This document shows positions 25,318-35,410 of a stretch of 64,000 nucleotides of DNA, piece after piece (position 1 is the stretch's first letter; every line of letters starts with the position of its first letter). Both the position numbers and the translations under genes were made by a program. The stretch is taken from assembly GCA_965153455.1 (NCBI GenBank), contig OZ234503.1:14699118-14763117 (forward strand), in the 5' to 3' direction. Under the pieces are notes generated by a model, which was not told where the DNA came from, did not search any database, and saw only the letters and a list, made by a program, of their open reading frames with translations. This DNA comes from Sphagnum compactum (Eukaryota; Bryophyta; Sphagnopsida; Sphagnales).

Positions 25318-25505
25318 GTAAGTGGGAAGTAAGAAGTAGGTAAGTAGGGTTCTAAAATGGTGGGTTGAAAATAGGAAGTAGGTAAATAGGTAAGTAAATA
25401 AGTATGTAAGATGGTAGGTTGGAAGTACAAAATAGGTAGGTAGGTAGGTTTGTAAAATGGTAAATGGGTAAATATGTAAGTATGTAAGTTGGTATGTAAG
25501 TAGGC
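25318..25505. repeat. TAGG tetranucleotide array
   Basis: Imperfect taggtagg, taagtagg and 'gatggtaggttg' units next to the right arm of E1. Confidence 0.75.
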
Positions 25506-25799
25506 TTAAATTATTATTTAACTTAGTTAATAGCTATTTTGACCAATTAAGTAGCATAAAATGTCCCATTGATTATAACACCATTGTTCATCTTAACTGA
25601 GGATGTCATTTTACTTTGTCCAACTTGATTAAATGTCCTAGTTGGCTAGAAACCATTAATCATTTTGACCAAGGTGGTTAGTTTTTTGTCTAACTTGATT
25701 AGATGTTCAATTTGACATATAGTTAAAATGTACATGTCCATTAATCAAAAGGACTTGTTAGTCAACTTGGACCTTTTGAAAAACCATGAATTATAGTAA

Positions 25800-26419
25800 T
25801 GTGTGTTTATCAACTCCCAACCCACTTATAAAACACTAATTATAAACTTGTTTAAACATGGGTAGATGCAACCACACTAACGTGTACACAAATAATTGTA
25901 ACCAGTGTTTGGTTATGTGTATTTAACATTTTTCAAAATAACAAAGAACTCCAAATGGAATTGATTTCACATAATGTTATTTTCAATGTATTGGTATATA
26001 TATTCTAAAAGTTTAAAATCAATCTAATGAATGAAAAATACCCAATTCAACAAATTGAAAACATTGTAACTAGTGTTTTTAAGCAATAAAAGGATTAGCA
26101 AATGAACTTGAATTTTTTTTACAATGACATATTTTTAACAATTTTTTATGTAAATCATAACATAATAGTGTGATGAAAATTTTAATATTTTAAAACATTT
26201 TCTTAAAAACCTTTGTTTAAAATATTTGAAGAATGTTCTGAAATAAACACCTAATAAATAGTCACCCAAGGAGATGGGTGTGGCTCATTATACCCCATTT
26301 GCACTTGAGAATCATTTCAAAGACCACAAAAAACATCTAAAATGAAAAGAAAATGAAATCCACCAAATATTTCAAAATGTTTAATCAACTAAATTGCGTT
26401 GGGTTGAGTTAATGGCTGG
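25800..26419. other. Spacer between E1 and the transposase pseudogene
   Basis: AT-rich sequence with no recognised gene or repeat. The N-terminal part of the decayed transposase-like gene may begin within the last 150 bases but cannot be read. Confidence 0.3.
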
Positions 26420-26976
26420 AAATGACATAGGATTGTTGATTAGGTTTGGTGCAAAAGGTGCATAACCATCAAAGGCAAGGAGAGATTATTAGTTGTAAAG
26501 TTGGATTCTTTACACAAACATGTTACTCATAAGAAGGCCAAGGTAGACACCCTTGGGATGGCAAAAGGTACGATTTACTATTGTCCCAAATTTGTGCATA
26601 AACAAAAAAAACATTATATGAGTTACCAATCTTCATAATTATGTGGCTCATCAATTGACTTTGAAGGAGATTAGGGAAAAGAAAAAGAAGGTTCAATTTG
26701 TTATTGTGTTTTATTTGATGAGGTAGGGTCATCCCATGTCAAATTATGAATCCTTTAAAGATCTCTTCTATTTTCTCAAAGTCAAAAACATGCCCAAACA
26801 ACATTGGTTTAATAAGTTGGGTTGGGAAAAGCTAAAGAGTATGCAAAATCTACTATTGCAATGTATAAAAAAGATGGTGAAATATTTTCTTTACTGATGA
26901 AGACACCAAAATTGATAATGAATCACCACTAATAATGAATTTTGGATTTTCATTCATGGATAAGTTTTTGAAAATT
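26420..26976 (+). pseudogene. Decayed hAT-like transposase-derived gene, part 1
   Basis: Plus-strand frames, with stops and frameshifts, give LDSLHKHVTHKKAKV near 26498. They then give GHPMSNYESFKDLF and LKVKNMPKQHW with a following GWEKLKS near 26726-26835, and DEDTKIDNESPL near 26898-26935. The order and spacing match, from memory, a family of hAT-like/DUF4371-type proteins abundant in non-seed plants (segments resembling RP-TDYE-FK-LF, HW----GWE, and DEVTT-DNQSW). At least one in-frame stop and several frame changes show it is dead. The reading continues at 33925 beyond the LTR retrotransposon, which inserted at 26976/33920. Family name confidence is moderate. Confidence 0.55.
26972..26976. 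repeat. Target-site duplication, left (AAATT)
   Basis: AAATT directly precedes the TG of the left LTR and is repeated at 33920-33924 directly after the CA of the right LTR. This is a perfect 5-bp TSD, the length expected for Ty3/gypsy integrases. Confidence 0.95.
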
Positions 26977-27796
26977 TGTCGCAACCCCACTCTGTCCAAG
27001 TGTGAGGGTGAAGCCCAACACTTGGAAAAGTGGGAGGTTTGGAGTCCTCCGGGACTCCCGAATGTTCAGAGCTCGACAGCAAGGGGCAAAACACCTCGCG
27101 TTGGAGTGTTCTTGGTGTCATTGGAAAGGTCTTGAAACGTAGATATCGAAAATGGCCTCGCATTGGCCATTTGGACATCTGCAGCCCAAGTTATGGGCAA
27201 AAGAAGGGCCGGGAGTCAAACTGGCAGTTTGACTCCCGACCACTAAAAGTCGGGAATCGACCCTTTGCCGACGTCGCCTCAGGGAGTGCGACATGGCGTT
27301 GGAAAGATCTCGACGAGGGCTACAACTTTGGTTCAGACCTCGTTGCGATTGGACTTCAGAATCGAGAGTTATGACCGTTCAAAGTCCCAGGAGTCCCGCC
27401 GGGACAATTTCAGGACTCCATTTCGGGAGTCCCAACAAAATGTGCCATTTGGATGTAGCCTCCGTGGTGAGCCGCAGAGATAACTATAAGGGGGAAGGTG
27501 GTGGCTTCCCCCAAGTCCGGGCCGTGGTGAGTCAAGTAGTCCGAAGTGCCCGTGGCTTGTCCCAACACCCAAGGGTGTTCCCGAATGTGAACTAACCCAT
27601 TTGTGGTTGGTTTTGGATGCAGATTTGTGCGTGATCTACTAGTCCATCTTCCTAGTCTAATCCCGGGGCTTCCAACTCGACCCTCTACCCCTTTCTAGAG
27701 TTGGAAGTCGGGAGCGTGCCCTTGGGTCCCCACTTTCCGCAACTTCACATTGGTGAACCCTCAAGTGGGTTCACCCCGGGACCAAGGAGCGCGTCA
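26977..27796 (+). repeat. Left LTR, 820 bp
   Basis: Starts TGTCGCAACCCC and ends GCGCGTCA, with the usual TG...CA ends. It matches 33100-33919 except at 27099. A TATAAG-like box lies at 27485-27490 before a purine tract and may mark the U3/R promoter. GC content is far above the surrounding DNA. Small open frames inside both LTRs are not genes. Confidence 0.95.
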
Positions 27797-27798
27797 CG

Positions 27799-27810
27799 TG
27801 GTATCAGAGC
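27799..27810 (+). other. Primer-binding site (initiator tRNA-Met)
   Basis: TGGTATCAGAGC starts two bases after the left LTR. This 12-mer is complementary to the 3' end of plant initiator tRNA-Met including CCA, the usual primer for Ty3/gypsy elements. Confidence 0.9.
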
Positions 27811-27839
27811 TCAAGGTGAAGCTCAACGACATTTTTGGG

Positions 27840-30800
27840 ATGGCACCCAAGAAGAACCGGAAGCTAGCCCCAGAGCCTAGGTCCGAGGAGCCCGTCGATG
27901 ACCTAGTAGCCCCGCCCGAATCGATTGGGGAGGAACCAAACTTCCGGGAGGACCAGGATGAGCCCGAGGTTGAACCCGAGAGTGAGGAAGAACAACGGAG
28001 CTCGGTCCTATTCACCCCGGAGCAACTTGAAGTCCTCCTCAAGATGAATAGGCCCGACTTTGGTGAGTTGGTGGCGGCCCTCAAAACGGGGGCCTCCAAA
28101 GGTGAAAGGTTTCAACCGGCCAAGCCCGGGAATTTCGATGGTGCCCGAGACCGTAAGGTGGTGGATGCTTGGCTGGCGAAAATGGATGATTATATCCATG
28201 CCACCAAGGTTGGACGGAATTCCGCCGTGGAGCTTGCCCAATCCTACTTGAAAGGCTATGCCGCCACATGGTGGCGGACGGTGAGACAAGAGGAGGGCAA
28301 GAACCATGGCTATATGTGGGAGTTTTTCAAGGATCGCATTGAGGCGGAGTTCATTCCGAGAAACTCCGATTACATTTCTAGGTGCAAACTCCGCGACCTT
28401 GTGAATGCCACAAATGAAAATTTGAGGCAATATGTGAGGGCCTATTCCGAACTCATGTTGGAGATCCGGCACATGCACGAGTTGGATCGTGTGTGCCAAT
28501 TCGTGATGGGACTTCCGACTTGGGCCAAGCGAAAGCTTGAGGAGAGTTGGCCTGCCTCATTATCCGAGGCCATCACGAAAGTGGAGAACTTCTCGGATGT
28601 GGGGCGGAGCGACAAATCCGGGTTCAAGAAGGACAACAAGTTCCTTCACAAAAAGCCGAGGCATGAGGGGGAATGGAACCGGGGACAAGGTAGCCCAACC
28701 AAGGATAAGCCAAAACAATTCCAAGGCTCGGGGTTCAAGCCAAAAGGTAGCTTCGTGAAAAAAGGGGCTCCTTTCAAAGGTAGCCAAACCAAGGGAGACT
28801 TTGGAGCAAAGCCCAAGGGTGCATGTTTCAATTGCAACGAGGTGGGGCATTACTCCAAAGATTGTCCCAAATCCAAAACGGGGGTTGGGAGCTCTAAGGT
28901 ACTTGCTCTCAATGCCACTTTAGCCCAACCGGAATGCAATCGACTTATATTCTTGAAAGGGAAGATTGCTAAACGAGAAATCTTATGTCTTTTGGACACA
29001 GGGGCCTCCCACAACTTCATAACTCGGGAGGGCGCCGAAAGGATGGAGCTCCACTTGGAGGAGCTCAAGGCACCCATTGAGGTGCATTTCGCGGATGGGG
29101 TTCCCCATCCAACTACACTACAAGCAAAGGGAGTGCCTCTCCAATTGGGAAATTGGAGAGGAAAGGTGGACTTGTTGGTTTCCACCTTGGGTGGAATGGA
29201 TTGCGTTCTCGGAATGGAGTTCATCACCCAAAACAATGTGCTCATAGATGGGCACAATAGGTTGGTTAGAATCCCATCTAAAAGTGGGATTGTGCGAGTT
29301 AAGGCACATGAGTTGCCTTGTGTGGGTGGTTCAACCATCCACTTCATGTTAGGAAAAGCTTGGGAAAGAGAATGCGTGGGGGGTTTCGGCATGATGTGTG
29401 TCATGCGGGTGTTGGACGAATATGAGCCCAAGGAAGCCACCAAGTTGGTGACTTCCGCCAAGTGCATAAAGCAAGTCTTACAAGAGTTCCCGGATGTGAT
29501 GCCCGAAGAGTTGCCCGAAGACTTGCCCCCGAGAAGACGAGTTGATCATGCGATTGAAGTGATACCGGGAGTGGAACCGCCCGCCAAGGCCCCATATAGA
29601 ATGAGCCACGAGGAGTTGAAGGAACTCAAGGTTCAACTTGAGGAACTCCTCGCGAAAGGTTACATCAAACCAAGCAAGTCACCATATGGGGCACCCGTCC
29701 TTTTTGTTCACAAGAAGGATGGGACTTTGAGGATGTGTGTGGATTATAGAGCACTCAATAAGGCAACGGTGAAAAACCGTTATCCTTTACCTCGCATCGA
29801 TGATCTATTCGATCGTCTCTCGGGAGCCAAGGTTTTTAGTAGAATTGATCTACGTTCGGGATATTACCAAATAAGGATCGCGGAAGGGGACGAAGAAAAG
29901 ACCGCTTGTCGCACAAGGTATGGGTCATACGAGTTCTTGGTGATGCCCTTTGGGCTCACCAATGCACCCGCAACATTTTGCACCCTCATGAATGACATTT
30001 TCCGCGAATGGCTTGATGATTTTGTGGTCGTCTACATAGACGACATTTTGATTTATAGTAGCTCCATGGAGGAGCATGCGGAGCACCTTCGCAAGGTGTT
30101 CCAAAGGCTAAGGGAAAATAAGTTGTATGCCAAGCTCGAGAAGTGCGAATTTGGGGTGACGGAAGTGGATTTCCTTGGGCATAGGATAACTCAAGATGGT
30201 TTGATGATGGATGATCACAAGGTCAAGGCGATTTTGGATTGGGAGCCGCCTAACTCGGTTCCCGCCTTGAGATCCTTTTTAGGATTGGCCTCCTATTATC
30301 GCAAGTTCATAAAGAACTTTGCGAGAATAGCGGCCCCTTTGACAAACCTCTTGAAGAAGTCCGCCGTCACTTATGATTGGGATGAAGCATGCGACGAAGC
30401 CTTTGGAACGTTGAAGGGCATTTTGGTGAAGGCGCCGGTGTTGAAGTTGCCCGACTTTGACAAGGAGTTTGAAATCCATTCCGACGCCTCCGACTTTGCA
30501 ATTGGGGGTGTCATAGTGCAAGATGGAAGACCGGTGGCCTTTGAAAGCAAGAAGTTGAGTGAGACGGAGCGAAGGTGGCCAACTCACGAGAAGGAAATGT
30601 GGGCGGTCATACATTGTCTCAAGACTTGGGGCCATTACATAGGCTCCAAAGATGTGGTGGTGTGGACCAACAATGTGACCTTGAAGTACTTCGCAACTCA
30701 ACCCAAGTTGTCATCAAAACAACAAAGGTGGCAAGACACATTGGCCTTGTTCAATGTGGACATCCGGCACAAGCCGGGAAAGGAGAACATAGTCCCCGAT

Positions 30801-32321
30801 GCTTTGAGCCGGAAACACCAACTTAGAGTGGTGTATGTGGGAGAGTCGGAACTTCAAAAGGAAGTTAGATTAGCAAACCGCCGGGATGCTTTTGCCAAGG
30901 AGGTAAGGCAAAGCATCCAAAATGGAGCCAAGTCCCACTTCCACTTGAAAAATGGATTGTTGTGGTACAAGCAAAACCGACTCTATGTGCCGGAGGGGAA
31001 AATTAGGGACACACTTTTGAAGGAATGTCACGATGGACCGCTTGCGGGCCATGGTGGTGCAAAGCGCACCACAACATTCCTAAAGAAGTCCTACTATTGG
31101 CCCAACTTGAAGGATGATGCGGAGGAGTACGTGAAGACTTGTTTAACTTGTTAACAAAACCGGACCCTCAACAAGAAGCAAGCGGGTTTGTTGCAACCTT
31201 TGCCAATTCCCGAAGGGCCGTGGGAAAGTGTGTCAATGGACTTTATGGTAAGTTTGCCCCCTTCAAAGGGGTTCGATGCCATCATGGTTGTGGTGGATCG
31301 GTTTAGCAAAATGGCACACTTCATTCCCACAAAGGATGAAGCCACGGCTCAAGAGACGGGGAGGTTGTTCTTCTCCCACATTTTCAAGCATCACGGCCTT
31401 CCAAAAGACATAGTGTCGGATCGGGATCCAAAGTTCACGAATAAGTTTTGGAGGGCTTTGTGGAAGCGAATGGGGTCGGAACTCAAAATGAGCACTTCAT
31501 TCCGCCCTCAAACCGATGGACAAACCGAGAGGGTGAACTTGGTGATCCAACAATTCCTAAGGAATTATGTGGCGGCGGATCAACAAGATTGGGTGGATCA
31601 TTTGGAGTTAGCCGAGTTTTGTTACAATAACTCGGTACACTCCGCAACGGGATCCACCCCATTCCAAATGGTGACGGGCAAGTCACCAATTGTGCCCATG
31701 ACTTGGGCCGCACAAGGACAACCTTCGATTGATGCAAGTGAGGAAGTGCCAATGGTCACACAACTTGATGAAGAAAGAAAGCGCTTGTGGGAGTTGGCAA
31801 AAGCCAATTTGGAAAAGGCGCACAAAAGGTACAAAGATTTTGCGGACAAGTCCCGACGAGAGGTGAAGTTTCAAGAAGGAGACGAGGTGTGGTTGAACAT
31901 AAAGAACTTCCGGTTGCCCGAAGGGTTAAGTCATAAGTTTATGGGCCCATATGCGGGTCCATTCAAAGTGTTGGAAAAGAAACTTTCCGACACTTATAAG
32001 TTAGAATTACCGGAAAATCTTAGAGTTCATCCCACATTTCATGTTTCCCTTTTGAAGCCGGTCTCCCGCAACGCCTCAAGGCCTAATAGAGAGCATCACT
32101 CAAGGCCTCCACCGGACTTGGTTCATAATGAACCCGAGTTTGAGGTAGAGGCCGTGCTCAAATCAAGGCAACTTAGAGGGCGAGAGCGGGAATACTTAGT
32201 TAAGTGGAAGGGCTACCATGCAATAGAGGCTTCTTGGGTGAATGAATCCGACATGGAACATGCCCAAGAAGCCATAGAAGAATTCCACACTAGACCGGCG
32301 AAGAAAAGACGTAGAACGTGA
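27840..32321 (+). CDS. Gag-pol polyprotein, interrupted by one stop
   Basis: The ATG at 27840 (MAPKKNRK) is chosen because upstream in-frame ATGs lie in the LTR and primer site. The frame spans 1,493 codons with one internal TAA at codon 1105 (31152-31154). Gag is at residues about 95-260. The CCHC knuckle is C329-C332-H337-C342. Protease has DTGAS from D386, and RT has YIDD at 732-735. RNase H acidic positions are D882, E919 and D987, but position 944, normally Asp in a T-D pair, is Asn. Integrase has HHCC residues H1064, H1071, C1101 and C1104, and the DD35E triad D1134, D1194, E1230. A chromodomain (YLVKWKGY core) occupies about 1435-1483. The stop directly follows C1104, so unsuppressed translation would lack the integrase core and chromodomain. 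Everything else is open. Confidence 0.92.
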
Positions 32322-33090
32322 TGAGGACATCACCTTTCTTTTAGAGGGGGAGAATTTCATAAAATGTACCACATCAAGTTGCAAGTGAAATAAAAAGGGC
32401 TTTAAAACTTCCAAGAGATTGTATCATGAAAAATTTGTTAAGGCAAATAGGGTTGTGGCATGGACAAATAGAACTCTCTTGCGTAGGCCCAAATCAAAAT
32501 CGGACTCCTACTGTGGGGTTGAGGAAACTTGGCCCCAAAAGAGGAGGCAAGCAAGGTGAGCTTGCGGGGACATGCACATGCCTTAAGTGCATCCCAAAGG
32601 GTTGGTTGGTAGTGTGGCCAACGCGGGAAGTCATGACCCCGCTCGCATACTTTAAGTGTAGTTTGGGACTTGGGTTTGGCAAACCTAAATATCCTTTCTC
32701 GTACCTTGATAAGCAAATCTTTTAGTTAAGACTTGGTTGTTGTGACCAAGGCGCGAGATAGGGAAAGGAGTCATGTCAAGTAGCTTAGGTCAAGAGTAGA
32801 CTTGACTTAAGTCCTCATGAAAGGAAGGATGGAAAAAGGTTCCTCCCAAATGAGGGCTTCGTCAATTAGGCTAGTTTAGTCTTTTGACGAAGCAAAGAAA
32901 GAGGGTTCCCTACAAGACCCTCTTGGACTTGTCATGAAAGTGTTGGAAACTTGGGGACGCCTAAGTTAGCTTGAGACAAGGTCCGAGCCGCAAGAGTCGG
33001 CAAATGGCCAAGGATCCAAAAGAAAGCAATTGCAATTGTATGAAGGAAAATTCTAAGTGTCAATGAAGACATTGACCTCTTTCTTCTAGT
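32322..33090 (+). other. Retrotransposon 3' non-coding region
   Basis: About 770 bp between the pol stop and the polypurine tract. Open frames at 32426-32725 (plus) and 32438-32716 (minus) are mirror frames of the same DNA with no recognisable content. Long non-coding 3' regions are common in Ty3/gypsy elements. Confidence 0.7.
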
Positions 33091-33099
33091 GGGGGAGAG
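33091..33099 (+). other. Polypurine tract
   Basis: GGGGGAGAG immediately upstream of the right LTR, the expected primer for plus-strand DNA synthesis. Confidence 0.85.
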
Positions 33100-33919
33100 T
33101 GTCGCAACCCCACTCTGTCCAAGTGTGAGGGTGAAGCCCAACACTTGGAAAAGTGGGAGGTTTGGAGTCCTCCGGGACTCCCGAATGTTCAGAGCTCGAC
33201 AGCAAGGGGCAAAACACCTCGTGTTGGAGTGTTCTTGGTGTCATTGGAAAGGTCTTGAAACGTAGATATCGAAAATGGCCTCGCATTGGCCATTTGGACA
33301 TCTGCAGCCCAAGTTATGGGCAAAAGAAGGGCCGGGAGTCAAACTGGCAGTTTGACTCCCGACCACTAAAAGTCGGGAATCGACCCTTTGCCGACGTCGC
33401 CTCAGGGAGTGCGACATGGCGTTGGAAAGATCTCGACGAGGGCTACAACTTTGGTTCAGACCTCGTTGCGATTGGACTTCAGAATCGAGAGTTATGACCG
33501 TTCAAAGTCCCAGGAGTCCCGCCGGGACAATTTCAGGACTCCATTTCGGGAGTCCCAACAAAATGTGCCATTTGGATGTAGCCTCCGTGGTGAGCCGCAG
33601 AGATAACTATAAGGGGGAAGGTGGTGGCTTCCCCCAAGTCCGGGCCGTGGTGAGTCAAGTAGTCCGAAGTGCCCGTGGCTTGTCCCAACACCCAAGGGTG
33701 TTCCCGAATGTGAACTAACCCATTTGTGGTTGGTTTTGGATGCAGATTTGTGCGTGATCTACTAGTCCATCTTCCTAGTCTAATCCCGGGGCTTCCAACT
33801 CGACCCTCTACCCCTTTCTAGAGTTGGAAGTCGGGAGCGTGCCCTTGGGTCCCCACTTTCCGCAACTTCACATTGGTGAACCCTCAAGTGGGTTCACCCC
33901 GGGACCAAGGAGCGCGTCA
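33100..33919 (+). repeat. Right LTR, 820 bp
   Basis: Same length as the left LTR at an offset of 6,123 bp. The only difference I see is T at 33222 in place of C at 27099, a CpG-to-TpG type change. It is followed by AAATT (33920-33924), the right TSD copy. Confidence 0.95.
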
Positions 33920-33924
33920 AAATT

Positions 33925-34143
33925 GGTGACAAATGTTTATTTTGTTGAACTTAAAAAGGTCCACTAATGATTTTACTACTGAAAGCATCTACAAAATGAT
34001 GTTAAACACTTTGTTGATTCAGGCTGGGTTTACAAAACCTGAAATTAAATAGACATTTATTTTTATTAGAGCATATGGTACTAGATTTATGTTTGTTGGG
34101 TGTAGAACTATTGTTTTTGTGCAATTAATGAGAAGCTTATTCC
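33925..34143 (+). pseudogene. Decayed hAT-like transposase-derived gene, part 2
   Basis: Continues the reading broken at 26976. The plus frame AGFTKPEIK (34022-34048), a stop, then AYGTRFMFVGCRTIVFVQL (about 34069-34125) aligns in spacing with a GADGVSVFQGCRTGVTVQL-like block of the same family as I remember it. It is interrupted again at 34143 by the CACTA element E2. Confidence 0.5.
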
Positions 34144-34395
34144 ACTTCTAAAAAAAATGGTTTTTCAAACAATTCAAGTTGACTAACTGGTATTTGTTTA
34201 CTAATGGACGTGTCCATTTTGACTAAGGGCTCGAAACATGTATTTTGTGACCAGTCAACTTAACTAAGGTGACTTATTTGATAATACATCTAGTCAAATT
34301 AAACAATCCTAATCAAAATGACCAATGTTCTCTAGTCAAATGGGATATCTTATGTTTATTACATACATACTTTTTACCTTCCATTTACAATTTTA

Positions 34396-34780
34396 TAACC
34401 TACCTACCTACCCACCTACCTAAATGTACTACCTACCTACCAACCCACCCACCCACCTACATATATATTACTTACCTACCGACCTACATACCACCTATGT
34501 ACCTACCTAGATGTATTACCTACTTACCTACTTACTTGCCTATCCACCCACCTATAACCTACTTAAATGTAATACATACCTACCTATTCACCCACTTATA
34601 ACCTACCTACATATTAACTACCTACCTACTTACCTACCACCCACCCACTTCGATGGATGTATTACCTACTTACCTTCCCACACACCTACTTACATACATG
34701 TATTACGTACCTACATACCCACCCACCCACTTGCCTATCTACTTACCTACCCACCTATCTCCTACAACCTACCTATTTTC
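34396..34780. repeat. CTAC tetranucleotide array in E2
   Basis: Imperfect cctacctac runs broken by 'atgtattac' spacers that recur about every 60-70 bp, giving a higher-order pattern. This is the counterpart of the 20886-21240 array in E1. Confidence 0.8.
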
Positions 34781-34854
34781 ATACTTCATAATCTTGTAAT
34801 GAAATGTCAAAATAAACATGTGAAATAAAAAAATTTACAAAAATTGAACACCTT

Positions 34855-34930
34855 TTGATGATGTGGTCCATTGGTTAAGGACTTGGTTTATCATTAAGGA
34901 GGTCAAAGGTTTAACTGCTAACATTATAAC
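34855..34930 (+). repeat. tRNA-like segment inside E2
   Basis: GTCC-attggttaa-GGAC (34866-34882) folds as a D-arm and doubles as an A-box. A CTTGG/TTAAG anticodon-like arm follows, with a seven-base loop TTTATCA, and then a B-box-like 'aaaggtttaact'. The acceptor stem is not convincing, so it is a pseudo-tRNA or SINE head rather than a tRNA gene. It is shared with E1 at 20690-20785. Confidence 0.45.
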
Positions 34931-35272
34931 TTGTGTACGTGTGTAAGGGGCTAAAGTAGGTAGGGTAGGTTAAGTAAGATATACTAGGTTAGGTTAAGGT
35001 AGGTCAAGTAGGATAGGGTAGGGTAGGGTACCACCTACCTACCCGCCTTTTTATGACCTACCTACTTACCACCAATTTATTTTATATGGGCATAAATTTG
35101 ATTAATCAAAATTACTAGTCAAATGGTCCAATATAACAAACCACCTTAATCACAATGGACATGTAAAAATCGACTTGTCCAAAATGACGAAATGTTCTTT
35201 TTGACACCTGTTCAAATTGGGTATTTTTTGACTAGATTTCCCAGTCAAAAAGTATCATGTTTTCTAATAGTG

Positions 35273-35410
35273 TTCATTGTTGTGCACACTGCACCAACTT
35301 GGCCATTCAAGTTTTTTCTATTATGGCCATAGTGCAATGCCGAGAAAATCTACTTTAATCTTTGCACTCCTACTTTGCCTAAAGCCTCAAGAAAATGCTT
35401 GAGTTGCAAA
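35273..35410 (+). pseudogene. Decayed hAT-like transposase-derived gene, part 3
   Basis: After E2 the plus frame gives VHCCAHCTNLAIQVFS and, past stops, SLHSYFA and SLKKMLELQ. In my memory of the family the next blocks are VHCMAHRTNLAVQ, ESLLQS-YAYF and SPK-HLEF, in that order. This is the strongest evidence for the family assignment and for the E2 boundaries. The reading stops at a CACTATAAG terminus at 35411. Confidence 0.55.

Larger units (their letters stand above)
20334..25799 (-). mobile_element. Old CACTA-type DNA transposon E1, non-coding
   Basis: Its ends and subterminal regions match E2 (34144-35272) in reverse orientation. The left 20334-20900 aligns block by block with the reverse complement of the right third of E2. 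The right 25510-25799 aligns with the reverse complement of the left arm of E2 ('ggtttttcaaaaggtccaag'-like, then 'gttgactaac', then 'tggacatgtccatt'-like). The left terminus begins CACTCTAACAAAATAAATTA. The right terminus read inward is (C/T)ACTATAATTCATGG, one base off CACTA. A 3-bp TGT flank occurs on both sides if one or two bases of decay are allowed at the right. About 4 kb of extra AT-rich interior, absent from E2, holds minisatellites and the end of another CACTA-like element. No transposase frame survives. Confidence 0.6.
26977..33919 (+). mobile_element. Young Ty3/gypsy chromovirus LTR retrotransposon
   Basis: A full-length 6,943-bp element runs from TG at 26977 to CA at 33919. It has 820-bp LTRs (26977-27796 and 33100-33919), perfect 5-bp AAATT TSDs, a primer-binding site matching initiator tRNA-Met (27799-27810), one gag-pol frame (27840-32321) and a polypurine tract (33091-33099). 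Domain order is Gag, zinc knuckle, protease, RT, RNase H, integrase, chromodomain, which places it among the chromoviruses. I found one mismatch between the LTRs, C at 27099 against T at 33222, so insertion was recent. Pol has one premature stop and a changed RNase H residue, so this copy is probably not autonomous. It lies inside the decayed transposase-like gene, in the same orientation. Confidence 0.95.
34144..35272 (+). mobile_element. Non-autonomous CACTA transposon E2, 1,129 bp
   Basis: The left end reads CACTTCTAAAAAAAATGG and the right end, inverted, reads CACTATTAGAAAACATGA. These are imperfect terminal inverted repeats of CACTA type. The 3-bp TTC occurs on both sides (34141-34143 and 35273-35275), the TSD length of CACTA elements. 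Host sequence resumes with the next block of the transposase pseudogene, which confirms the boundaries. The order inside is left arm (to about 34370), CTAC array (34396-34780), A-rich spacer, tRNA-like segment (34855-34930), TAGGTTAGG tract (34955-35020), CCTACC tract, right arm (from 35085). No protein is encoded; frames through the array are repeat translations. It shares its whole layout with E1. Confidence 0.8.

Noticed and set aside
27030-27595. Several open frames repeated at 33153-33718
   Set aside because: They lie inside the two LTRs. Their identity reflects LTR identity, not duplicated genes.
27794-31052. Long minus-strand frames opposite gag-pol (up to 205 codons)
   Set aside because: They are antisense shadows of the GC-rich pol frame without recognisable domains.
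34269-34828. Plus-strand Tyr/Pro/Thr-rich frames in E2
   Set aside because: They translate the CTAC array inside a non-coding transposon.
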